Shown: positions 1-5,569, numbered from the stretch's first letter. The stretch is DNA of 6,432 nt from Oscillospiraceae bacterium (GCA_900768735.1 CAAGDZ010000202.1:1-6432); one strand, 5' to 3'. Notes: generated by a model not told the origin, from the letters alone. Translations and numbers: made by a program.

Positions 1-149
1 CGTGCCGCCGCGTGAGCGGAGTTCTTGAACACGTATGATGTTGTCTGATAGATGGGCACCGCTCTTGCGTCTGATGCGGGGTCGGGGCTCTCCTGACCTG
101 CGTGAAGCTGGATTGTCTCAAATCTGTATTTATCGTATGTATAGCTCAT
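1..149 (-). CDS. metY: O-acetylhomoserine sulfhydrylase, N-terminal 49 codons (partial, runs off the window)
   Basis: This is the start of a PLP-dependent Cys/Met-metabolism enzyme that would make homocysteine (or methionine) from O-acetylhomoserine and sulfide or methanethiol in the cytoplasm. Only the first 49 codons are in the window. The visible protein contains FETIQLHAGQE at residues 10-20 and RAVPIYQTTSYVFKN at about residues 29-43; these are the highly conserved N-terminal blocks of the O-acetylhomoserine aminocarboxypropyltransferase branch of the family. The catalytic lysine lies outside the window. The start ATG (147-149) is preceded by GAAAGAGGT with 7 nt spacing. A Cys-rich leader ORF and a consensus promoter lie upstream. 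Cystathionine gamma-synthase or gamma-lyase are family alternatives, but the LHAGQE and QTTSYVF wording fits the sulfhydrylase best. Family assignment is confident; the exact substrate is inferred. Confidence 0.88.
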   Translation of the reverse strand, partial: MSYTYDKYRFETIQLHAGQESPDPASDARAVPIYQTTSYVFKNSAHAAA

Positions 150-156
150 GGTATTT

Positions 157-165
157 ACCTCTTTC
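157..165 (-). promoter_or_regulatory. Ribosome binding site of metY
   Basis: On the minus strand GAAAGAGGT lies 7 nt before the ATG at 149, a good Shine-Dalgarno match that fixes the start. It sits about 60 nt downstream of the leader ORF stop, so metY can be initiated independently of leader translation. Confidence 0.75.
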
Positions 166-193
166 ATTTTCATTTAATAAATTTTGTTGTTTT

Positions 194-205
194 GCGGACA
201 TCCGC
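194..205 (-). promoter_or_regulatory. Small hairpin between leader ORF and metY
   Basis: GCGGA-TG-TCCGC (5-bp stem, or 4 bp with an ATGT loop) lies 17 nt after the leader stop codon. One arm (GTCCG on the minus strand, plus positions 195-199) can instead pair with CGGAC inside the leader ORF (plus positions 246-250), so two alternative pairings exist. No U tract follows, so this is not an obvious intrinsic terminator. A regulatory role is inferred only. Confidence 0.35.
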
Positions 206-222
206 GCCTGTTAGTGCTGATT

Positions 223-294
223 TCAGCGGCAACAGCGGCACATTCGTCCGTTCTTGAAATTCTGTCTGAGAAGCTGTGTAAGCAGATATTTCAT
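223..294 (-). CDS. Cys-rich leader peptide upstream of metY (23 aa)
   Basis: This short ORF was found by reading the transcript between the metY promoter and metY. ATG at 292-294 is preceded by AGGAGA (plus 301-306 region) with about 7 nt spacing. It encodes 23 residues starting MKYLLTQLLRQ and ending RMCRCCR, then TGA. Three of the last five codons are cysteine (TGC CGC TGT TGC CGC), embedded in a tandem TGCCGCTG duplication. It begins about 50 nt downstream of the predicted transcription start and ends 73 nt before metY, the layout of an attenuation or ribosome-stalling leader. Clustered Cys codons before a sulfur-assimilation gene suggest that translation reports cysteinyl-tRNA supply. The ORF, its ribosome binding site and its position are seen directly. 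The sensing role is inferred by analogy with amino-acid leader peptides and with Cys-rich leader ORFs known before sulfur genes in other bacteria. Confidence 0.7.
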   Translation of the reverse strand: MKYLLTQLLRQNFKNGRMCRCCR

Positions 295-350
295 TGTCTT
301 ATCTCCTGTGTTTTATTTAACTACTTTACCTATTTGTTTGGTATGCTTTT

Positions 351-379
351 ATTATACACTATAATTCCGAGTTTGTCAA
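351..379 (-). promoter_or_regulatory. Sigma-A promoter of the leader-metY transcript
   Basis: The minus strand has TTGACA (plus 374-379), exactly 17 nt, then TATAAT (plus 351-356): a perfect match to the vegetative consensus in both hexamers and spacing. Transcription should start near 344, giving an approximately 195-nt leader before metY that contains the Cys-rich ORF. Such a strong basal promoter fits control exerted after initiation. Confidence 0.9.
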
Positions 380-380
380 T

Positions 381-413
381 AGGTTTTTAGAATTTTTTTA
401 AAAAATTTTTTCC
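381..413 (-). promoter_or_regulatory. A/T-tract UP-like element of the metY promoter
   Basis: Directly upstream of the -35 box the minus strand carries runs AAAAAATTTTTT and AAAAAAATT. This is the position where an RNA polymerase alpha-subunit UP element binds. The sequence is seen; the function is inferred from position and composition. The run might alternatively be simple A/T-rich intergenic sequence. Confidence 0.45.
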
Positions 414-454
414 AAAATCCGAAAATCCCTTTATTTATGCGGAAAAAGAAAAGC

Positions 455-481
455 GGCTATGGTACGAAAAGTACCATAGCC
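455..481 (-). terminator. Rho-independent terminator of glnN
   Basis: A perfect 11-bp stem GGCTATGGTAC/GTACCATAGCC closes a 5-nt loop (466-470). On the minus strand it is followed by GCTTTTCTTTTTCC, a U-rich tract, about 100 nt after the glnN stop. The plus-strand flank is A-rich with no U tract, so the direction is minus. Confidence 0.85.
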
Positions 482-504
482 ATAGGAAAAGGGTGCAGAT
501 TATC

Positions 505-551
505 TTAAAGGGGACTACCCCTCTAAGCCGTTTATTATGCGGAAAACCGCA
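505..551 (-). promoter_or_regulatory. Two small hairpins in the glnN 3' untranslated region
   Basis: Between the glnN stop and its terminator are two further stems. TGCGG-TTTT-CCGCA spans 538-551. The second, at 505-526, is a 9-bp stem built on AGGGG/CCCCT with one G-U wobble and a 4-nt loop. Neither has a strong U tract. They may shield the mRNA 3' end or act as weak auxiliary terminators; the role is not determined. The rest of 414-582 holds nothing gene-like. Confidence 0.4.
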
Positions 552-582
552 GTACAATCAAGCAACCGTCATGTATTCAAAA

Positions 583-2679
583 TTAAACATTAAAGAGTAA
601 TTCTTCGTAGGTCGGGAAGGGCCAGTATTTCTCGCCGACGATAGTTTCAAGCTCGTCTGCGATAGCGCGCAGGCTCTGCATAGCTTCAAATACCTCGTCG
701 TGGTAGCACTTTGCAGCCTCGTATGCGTCTGTGATGCCCTGTGCCTTTACGATTACGCCCTCAAGCTCTGTGGTCTTGGCGCTGAGATTTTCAGCGAGCG
801 AATCAACTCTTGTAGCTATCTTCTGCTCAAGGCTGTAGCTGATGCCTGCGTTCTTCTTGGAGAGCAGTACATCGCATACGTCCTTTTCATAAGCCATAAC
901 AGCGGGGAGGATTTCCTTTGTCGCCATCTCAGCTGTCGTGAGAGCTTCTATATTGATAGTCTTGCTGTAGTTTTCAAACAGGATTTCTGTTCTGGAGTGC
1001 ATCTCTACCTCGCTGAATACCTTGTGCTTTGTGAACATCTTGATATTCTTCTCGTCAAGGAAGTGGGGGAGTGCGTCAACGGTAGACTTGTATTCGGGCA
1101 GTCCGCGTACCTCGGTAGCTTCCTTTACCCAAGCGGCGTCGTAGCCGTTGCCGTTGAAGATAACCTTTTTGTGCTCCTTGATTGTCTTTACGAGCAGCTC
1201 GTTCAGTGCGGACTTGAAGTCGGATGCGCCCTCGAGTACATCGGCAAATTCTTCAAGAGCTTCTGCAACGATTGTGTTAAGTACGATGTTAGGACCGGAA
1301 ATGTTAAGAGCCGAGCCTACGCTTCTGAACTCGAACTTGTTGCCTGTGAAAGCAAACGGCGAGGTTCTGTTTCTGTCGGTGGTGTCCTTGGGGAACTTCG
1401 GCAGAGAGGAGATGCCTATATCAAACTGTGAGTGCTTGGATTCAAAATTAGTACCTGCAACCAGCGCGTCGATAACCTCTGTAAGCTCTTCGCCGAGGAA
1501 GATAGAGATGATAGCCGGAGGTGCTTCGTTAGCGCCGAGTCTGTGGTCGTTGCCGGCTGTAGCAACCGAGAGTCTGAGCAGGTCGGCGTTTTCGTCAACC
1601 GCTTTGATGATAGCAACCAAGAAGGTGAGGAACTGTGCGTTTTCCATCGGAGAATCGCCGGGGTTCAGCAGGTTCTGACCATCGTCTGTAGAAATCGCCC
1701 AGTTGTCGTGCTTGCCCGAGCCGTTTACGCCTGCGAAGGGCTTTTCATGCAGTAAGCAAACCATGCCATGCTCTAAAGCTACCTTTTTCATCATCTCCAT
1801 AGTGAGCTGGTTGTGGTCGGTAGCGAGGTTAGCCGACTCGAAGATAGGCGCACATTCGTGCTGAGCGGGAGCAACCTCGTTGTGCTTTGTCTTTGAGGAT
1901 ACGCCGAGCGCCCAGAGGTGCTTGTCGAGATCCTTCATGTAGTCGCTTACTCTCTGCTTGATAACGCCGAAGTAGTGATCCTCAAGCTCCTGACCCTTTA
2001 CCGGAGCGGCACCGAATAAGGTTCTGCCGGTGAAGATAAGGTCTTTTCTCTGGTCATACAGCTTCTTGTCTACAAGGAAATATTCCTGCTCCGCGCCGAC
2101 TGTAGCAACAACCTTCTTTGCTGTAGTGTTGCCGAAAAGCTTCAGAATTCTCAGTGCCTGCTTTGATACAGCGTCCATAGAACGCAGCAGAGGAGTCTTC
2201 TTGTCGAGAGCCTCTCCGGAATATGAGAAGAAGGCTGTCGGAATATATAATGTGTTGTCCTTTACGAATGCAAATGATGTGGGATCCCACGCGGTGTAGC
2301 CTCTTGCTTCAAATGTAGCACGAAGTCCGCCGGAAGGGAAGGACGACGCGTCAGGCTCGCCCTTGATAAGCTCCTTGCCCGAAAACTCCATGATAACCGT
2401 GCCGTCGCCTACGGGTGAGATAAAGCTGTCGTGCTTTTCAGCGGTGATACCGGTCATAGGCTGGAACCAGTGCGTGTAGTGGGTTGCTCCCTTTTCTACC
2501 GCCCAGTCCTTCATCGCGCTCGCTACAACCTCGGCTACGGGGAGCGTAAGCTCGCTGCCCTCGTTTATTACCTTCATCAGCTCTTTGAATGTAGCCTTGG
2601 GGAGCTTAGCTTTCATTACAGCCTCGTTGAATACGTCCGAGCCGAAAAGCTCCGTTACTTCGTAAGTTTTTTCTGCCAT
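583..2679 (-). CDS. glnN: Type III glutamine synthetase (GSIII)
   Basis: This enzyme makes glutamine from glutamate, ammonia and ATP in the cytoplasm and is the main route of ammonium assimilation. The 698-residue length is typical of GSIII (roughly 700-730 aa, against about 450 for GSI). Visible motifs are the metal-binding GAEQEYF (about 195-201), KHNEVAPAQHE (265-275), NGSGKHDNW (319-327) and GNDHRLGANEAPPAI (376-390), all characteristic of the GSIII catalytic core. The long helical C-terminal region ends PFPTYEELLFNV. The open frame extends 59 codons further upstream, but that stretch is leader and promoter DNA. The ATG at 2679 is chosen because AGGAGG lies 9 nt before it and the protein then begins MAEKTYEVTELFGSDVF, as expected for the family. 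The gene is a single unit with its own promoter, a leader terminator and a 3' terminator. It appears intact. Confidence 0.97.
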   Translation of the reverse strand: MAEKTYEVTELFGSDVFNEAVMKAKLPKATFKELMKVINEGSELTLPVAEVVASAMKDWAVEKGATHYTHWFQPMTGITAEKHDSFISPVGDGTVIMEFSGKELIKGEPDASSFPSGGLRATFEARGYTAWDPTSFAFVKDNTLYIPTAFFSYSGEALDKKTPLLRSMDAVSKQALRILKLFGNTTAKKVVATVGAEQEYFLVDKKLYDQRKDLIFTGRTLFGAAPVKGQELEDHYFGVIKQRVSDYMKDLDKHLWALGVSSKTKHNEVAPAQHECAPIFESANLATDHNQLTMEMMKKVALEHGMVCLLHEKPFAGVNGSGKHDNWAISTDDGQNLLNPGDSPMENAQFLTFLVAIIKAVDENADLLRLSVATAGNDHRLGANEAPPAIISIFLGEELTEVIDALVAGTNFESKHSQFDIGISSLPKFPKDTTDRNRTSPFAFTGNKFEFRSVGSALNISGPNIVLNTIVAEALEEFADVLEGASDFKSALNELLVKTIKEHKKVIFNGNGYDAAWVKEATEVRGLPEYKSTVDALPHFLDEKNIKMFTKHKVFSEVEMHSRTEILFENYSKTINIEALTTAEMATKEILPAVMAYEKDVCDVLLSKKNAGISYSLEQKIATRVDSLAENLSAKTTELEGVIVKAQGITDAYEAAKCYHDEVFEAMQSLRAIADELETIVGEKYWPFPTYEELLFNV

Positions 2680-2688
2680 TTCCCTTTT

Positions 2689-2694
2689 CCTCCT
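2689..2694 (-). promoter_or_regulatory. Ribosome binding site of glnN
   Basis: A perfect AGGAGG on the minus strand lies 9 nt before ATG 2679. It decides the start against the longer open frame and lies downstream of the leader terminator. Confidence 0.85.
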
Positions 2695-2720
2695 GTGAAA
2701 TGATTTTTTTCGCTTCGGAT

Positions 2721-2758
2721 AAAAGAAAAAAGGACGCTTTGATACCTCAAAACGTCCT
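2721..2758 (-). terminator. Intrinsic terminator (attenuator) in the glnN 5' leader
   Basis: On the minus strand GGACGTTTTGA-GGTA-TCAAAGCGTCC forms an 11-bp stem with a single G-U wobble, extendable by one A-T pair. It is followed at once by TTTTTTCTTTT. It lies between the glnN promoter (2788-2816) and the start codon (2679), so a transcript from that promoter must read through it to express glnN. This arrangement is characteristic of transcription attenuation. The signal that would release it is not visible. Confidence 0.8.
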
Positions 2759-2765
2759 CGTTTCA

Positions 2766-2780
2766 GTAATCCTTGATTAC
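2766..2780 (-). promoter_or_regulatory. 5'-terminal leader hairpin of the glnN transcript
   Basis: GTAATC-AAG-GATTAC is a 6-bp inverted repeat at about positions +2 to +16 of the predicted glnN RNA, just before the leader terminator. It could be a protein or RNA-switch target controlling the attenuator. The expected ANTAR-type hexaloop (A first, G fourth) is not seen in either leader hairpin. The regulatory role is inferred. Confidence 0.4.
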
Positions 2781-2787
2781 ATTTAAT

Positions 2788-2816
2788 ATAATACTGCATT
2801 TGCGCCCAAATGTCAA
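2788..2816 (-). promoter_or_regulatory. Sigma-A promoter of glnN
   Basis: TTGACA (plus 2811-2816), a 17-nt spacer and TATTAT (plus 2788-2793; one mismatch to TATAAT) on the minus strand. The predicted start is near 2781, giving a leader of about 100 nt. A CATTTG-CGCC-CAAATG palindrome (2797-2812) fills the spacer and touches the -35 box, a position where a bound repressor would block polymerase. Confidence 0.85.
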
Positions 2817-2821
2817 TATGT

Positions 2822-2860
2822 AATTTTGCACAAAATTTGAAAGTTTGTTCGTGCAAAATT
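2822..2860. promoter_or_regulatory. Inverted repeat upstream of the glnN promoter (candidate operator)
   Basis: AATTTTGCAC (2822-2831) and GTGCAAAATT (2851-2860) are perfect 10-nt inverted arms separated by 19 nt, with arm centres 29 nt apart, close to three helical turns. The element starts 5 nt upstream of the glnN -35 box. It may bind a regulator of nitrogen assimilation or fold in read-through RNA from jag. No known operator consensus is recognised. Confidence 0.45.
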
Positions 2861-2862
2861 GC

Positions 2863-2899
2863 AAATAACCACGATAATTTGCTCTTATCGTGGTTATTT
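2863..2899 (-). terminator. Terminator of the rpmH-rnpA-yidD-yidC-jag operon
   Basis: A perfect 15-bp stem AAATAACCACGATAA/TTATCGTGGTTATTT with a 7-nt loop (2878-2884) begins 8 nt after the jag stop. A modest U-rich run (TTATTTGCAATTTT) follows on the minus strand. The plus strand has TTATTTTT, so it could work in both directions, though no plus-strand gene is seen. Confidence 0.85.
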
Positions 2900-2907
2900 T
2901 TGAAAGA

Positions 2908-3891
2908 TTAAAATTCAATCTTGCCGTAAAGCGTTGCGTTCTTCTCCGCTTCAACGGTTTCCTTTGAGTATTCCTCTACAGGCTCGCTGCTTACCGGAGC
3001 TGACTGCGAGCGCTTGTACTCTCTCTCAAATGAGGTAGAGAAGCCGCTGCTCTGCTTGTACGAGCGGTTTGCACCGCCGTTTCTGCGCTGTCCGCCGCGG
3101 CGGTCGTTTCTTCTGCCGCCGTTATCGCTGTGCTTCTGTGCGGCTGAAATAACAACCTTTCTATAAGGCTCCTCGCCGATTGAGTTGCTGTATACGCCCT
3201 CTATCTCAGCTACCTTGCTGTGAATTATGCGGCGCTCGTAGGGGTTCATCGGCTCTAAGGTGATTCTTCTGCCCTGGCGCAGTACCTTGTTTGCGGTACG
3301 CTCTGCAAGAGCCTTGAGAGTTTCCTCTCTCTTGTCTCTGTAGCCGTTGCAGTCAACGGTTATGCGGCAGTAGGGCTCGTCGTTGCGGTTGCTTGCGAGA
3401 ATAGCGAGGTACTGTAACGAATCAAGCGTCTCGCCGCGTCTGCCGATAACGATACCGAGCTTTTCGCCGACTATATCAAGAACCGTGATGTCCTCTTTTT
3501 CAATTACGTTTACGCTGAAATTCTCAACGCCGAGAGCCTTCAGCACCTTTTCGATGTAAGCGACTGCAAGTGCGATTTTTTCTTTGTTGTCGGTGCTTGC
3601 TACGGGCGCTGTATCCGAACCCTCTTCAGATGCCGGAGCTACCGATGCAGCCGGAGCAATCTCCTCGGCTGCCATACCGTCGATTGAAAGCGGCTTGTTG
3701 TCTGCCTTTGCATCCTCGTAATCGAAAACAGCCTTTATCTTATAGTCGCCCTTTTTGCCGAAAAGCTTTTTTACAGGCTCCTCAAGTATTTCTATAGTGA
3801 TGTCCGAATCTGCAACGCCGAGTGCGGTGATTTCCGTATAAGCGAGCGCTTTAAGCTCCTCGAGCACCTTACCGGTATATATTTTTTCCAT
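2908..3891 (-). CDS. jag: Jag/KhpB KH-R3H RNA-binding protein
   Basis: A cytoplasmic single-stranded nucleic-acid-binding protein of the Jag (KhpB/EloR) family, which in other Firmicutes works with KhpA in cell elongation and RNA regulation and is routinely encoded beside yidC. Domains in order: a Jag N-terminal domain (about 1-57, with EILEEPVKKLFG); a low-complexity Ala/Ser/Pro/Glu linker (about 75-103); a KH domain with the GRRG loop at 150-153 (IGRRGETLD); an R3H domain with R220 and H224 in NPYERRIIH; and a tail of about 70 residues. The tail is rich in Arg, Gly and Asn (about 258-275) and then charged. The 327 aa exceed the roughly 205 aa of B. subtilis Jag because of the linker and tail. 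The start ATG follows AAGGA with 11-nt spacing and lies 20 nt after yidC, so it is probably in the same transcript. Confidence 0.95.
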   Translation of the reverse strand: MEKIYTGKVLEELKALAYTEITALGVADSDITIEILEEPVKKLFGKKGDYKIKAVFDYEDAKADNKPLSIDGMAAEEIAPAASVAPASEEGSDTAPVASTDNKEKIALAVAYIEKVLKALGVENFSVNVIEKEDITVLDIVGEKLGIVIGRRGETLDSLQYLAILASNRNDEPYCRITVDCNGYRDKREETLKALAERTANKVLRQGRRITLEPMNPYERRIIHSKVAEIEGVYSNSIGEEPYRKVVISAAQKHSDNGGRRNDRRGGQRRNGGANRSYKQSSGFSTSFEREYKRSQSAPVSSEPVEEYSKETVEAEKNATLYGKIEF

Positions 3892-3911
3892 GTTAAGAAC
3901 ATTCCTTTCGG

Positions 3912-5273
3912 TTAATCTTCGTCGTCATCGTGATATTCTTCGCCGTATTTTTCTGCGTCGGCTTTTCGTGCTTCGGCGAGCTTTCTACGGTTGATTTCCT
4001 TCTGCGACAGTGTTTCTTTTGTGGTTACTACCTTTTCTTCACCTGTCTCGGCGTCGGTGACAACAGCTGTTGTGGTGACTTCCTTCTTCTTGGCGTTAAT
4101 CTTCGCCATAGCCTCTGCCTTGAGCTTTTCGGGGTGATAGAATTTCTGTATAACCAGTGACTGAATGATGCCGAATGCGTAGCTTATTGCCCAGTAGAAA
4201 CCTACTCCGGCAGGTACGCTGAATGCAATCCAGAGTGAGAACAGCGGCATGATATAGAGCATTACCTTCATGCCGGCTCCGCCCGCGTTTGCGGCAACCG
4301 GATTGTTTTTCTTGTTGAAATACTGCGTCAGCAGCGTCTGACCGAGTGAGAAAATGAATGAGAGGATAGGTATGATAATCAGCACATCAAACGAGAGTGT
4401 AGGTGTCGCACCGAGATTGAGACCGCAGAATATCATATTCTTTGACAGGTTTGCTATCTGAGCCTTTACATCATCGGTGATGAGCGCGCTTTCGTTAAAG
4501 CTGTCGGGGTACTTCTCATATATCTGAAGCGCCAGCAGTTCCTTTTGAAGTCCCTGGTACTTGCCGGTTACCGAAGCTATTCTGCTCTTGGTTTCGGCTG
4601 TGAGTCTGGACTTGTCGCCCGTGATGTCCGCGAGCTGCTCCTGAGTAAATGAGCCGAAGGTCTCTCTGTCTTCTTTCGTTACCTTTTCGGGGTTCTTGTC
4701 GGCGTAGCTTTTCTTAAAGCCCTCGTCGTCCTTGAACGCGTGCTGGAGCTGACCGCCGTTGTCGCTTTCCGAGATGAACATCGACGAGGTGTCGCCGTTC
4801 TTGTAGGCTATGATAAGCTCCTTGTCCTGCGCGTTGTATTCGTTAAGGAATATGCAGGAAAGCTCGGTCTGCTTTGCTATTTCGACCGTGTTTGATATAT
4901 CGGCGGAGGACATATGCTCCATGTGGGTCATGGGCTTGTACACAACGTCGATAACGCCGAACAGCAGCAGCATCGTCAGCAGCAGGGGTCCGCAGCCGCC
5001 GGTGGGGTTGTAGCCCTGTGCCTGAAGCTTTTGCAGCTCTTCGGTCTGCTTATTCGGGTTGTTTTTGTATTTCTGCTGAATTTCCTTAACCTTGGGGGCA
5101 AAAAGCTGAGAAACAGCCATGTTTTTCTGCTGCTTTAAGGTAAGCGGCAGCATGGCGAGCTTTACTATCAGTGTGAAAATTAAAATCGCCCAGCCGAAAT
5201 TCTGTAAAAGAAGATATATGGGCCACATGATGTAGCCAAGGGGCGTACCGATTAAAGAGTATAAGAAATCTAT
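3912..5273 (-). CDS. yidC: YidC/Oxa1-family membrane protein insertase, probable ATA start
   Basis: Inserts and folds proteins in the cytoplasmic membrane, alone or with SecYEG. From ATA 5273 the protein has 453 aa. Segments: TM1 about 16-44 (NFGWAILIFTLIVK, with Lys38 where the groove arginine is usual); a cytoplasmic hairpin with LKQQK and KVKEIQQKY; TM2 about 93-115 (GCGPLLLTMLLLF); an extra hydrophilic region about 116-279; TM3 298-315; TM4 338-356 (MPLFSLWIAFSVPAG); TM5 357-378; and a charged tail ending HDDDED. Start choice: the first ATG (5228) has no Shine-Dalgarno and would cut off IGTPLGYI, a conserved lead-in to TM1. In frame upstream before the stop there is no ATG, GTG or TTG. 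ATA at 5273 lies 9 nt after GGAAGG. If only ATG is accepted, the CDS is 3912-5228 (438 aa). The gene sits between yidD and jag. Confidence 0.93.
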   Translation of the reverse strand: MDFLYSLIGTPLGYIMWPIYLLLQNFGWAILIFTLIVKLAMLPLTLKQQKNMAVSQLFAPKVKEIQQKYKNNPNKQTEELQKLQAQGYNPTGGCGPLLLTMLLLFGVIDVVYKPMTHMEHMSSADISNTVEIAKQTELSCIFLNEYNAQDKELIIAYKNGDTSSMFISESDNGGQLQHAFKDDEGFKKSYADKNPEKVTKEDRETFGSFTQEQLADITGDKSRLTAETKSRIASVTGKYQGLQKELLALQIYEKYPDSFNESALITDDVKAQIANLSKNMIFCGLNLGATPTLSFDVLIIIPILSFIFSLGQTLLTQYFNKKNNPVAANAGGAGMKVMLYIMPLFSLWIAFSVPAGVGFYWAISYAFGIIQSLVIQKFYHPEKLKAEAMAKINAKKKEVTTTAVVTDAETGEEKVVTTKETLSQKEINRRKLAEARKADAEKYGEEYHDDDED

Positions 5274-5282
5274 GACAAATCA

Positions 5283-5288
5283 CCTTCC
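5283..5288 (-). promoter_or_regulatory. Ribosome binding site pointing to an ATA start of yidC
   Basis: GGAAGG (continuing GGAAGGTGA) on the minus strand lies 9 nt before ATA 5273. No Shine-Dalgarno precedes ATG 5228. The only other start-like codons after this site are out of frame and quickly stopped. Confidence 0.6.
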
Positions 5289-5325
5289 GTAATACGATTG
5301 CCGATAAAATGCGATGAACCTGCAA

Positions 5326-5562
5326 TCATTTCCTCTTGAAAAAATAAAACTCCTGCGGTACATAGTCATAGCCGCCCGGGGAAAACGGATTGCACCGAAT
5401 AAGTCTCCGTATAGTTAAATAACCGCCCTTTACCGCACCAAACCGCCGTATAGCCGTCATAGCATATTCGGAGCAGCTAGGTGTAAACCGGCAACAGCGC
5501 GGCAGCCACTTAGACAATGTAAGTCTGTAGATTTTTATAAAAAACAACAGTACATATTTCAT
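5326..5562 (-). CDS. yidD: Membrane protein insertion efficiency factor YidD
   Basis: A small membrane-associated protein that helps YidC insert inner-membrane proteins; it is nearly always encoded between rnpA and yidC. The 78 residues show an amphipathic or hydrophobic N-terminus (MKYVLLFFIKIYRLTLS), the family cysteine motif CCRFTPSCSEYA (about 23-34) and the C-terminal RCNPFSPGGYDYVP (about 56-69). The open frame allows ATG 5595, 11 codons earlier, but that would overlap the rnpA end. ATG 5562 gives the typical family N-terminus. It has no clear Shine-Dalgarno but begins 7 nt after the rnpA stop, so translation is probably coupled to rnpA. yidC follows 52 nt later. Confidence 0.93.
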   Translation of the reverse strand: MKYVLLFFIKIYRLTLSKWLPRCCRFTPSCSEYAMTAIRRFGAVKGGYLTIRRLIRCNPFSPGGYDYVPQEFYFFKRK

Positions 5563-5569
5563 TTTATTT

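Noticed and set aside
352..360. TTATACACT as a possible DnaA box
   Set aside because: It has one mismatch to the consensus, is isolated, and is fully explained by the -10 region of the metY promoter.
184..390. 68-codon plus-strand open frame near the left end
   Set aside because: It runs opposite the metY leader and promoter, has no Shine-Dalgarno, and its sequence is explained by the leader ORF and promoter elements on the minus strand.
435..546. TTATGCGGAAAA occurring twice (435-446 and 535-546), exactly 100 nt apart
   Set aside because: It is too short and A-rich to argue for a repeat element; there is no third copy and no CRISPR-like regularity.
700..1678. Long plus-strand open frames (243 and 176 codons) opposite glnN
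   Set aside because: They are antisense to an intact, motif-rich glnN, show no family resemblance and have no clear ribosome binding site. Long antisense frames are common in GC-balanced genes.
2721..2780. ANTAR-type antitermination RNA in the glnN leader
   Set aside because: The known motif needs two hairpins with hexaloops having A at position 1 and G at position 4. The loops here are AAG and GGTA, so the match fails, although a leader terminator is present.
2798..2806. ATTTGCGCC shared by the glnN promoter spacer and the rpmH leader (6156-6164)
   Set aside because: It is only nine bases and sits in different positions relative to the two promoters; chance is the simpler explanation.
2680..2856. 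59-codon N-terminal extension of glnN
   Set aside because: This stretch contains the promoter, leader terminator and Shine-Dalgarno. The conserved GSIII N-terminus begins at ATG 2679.
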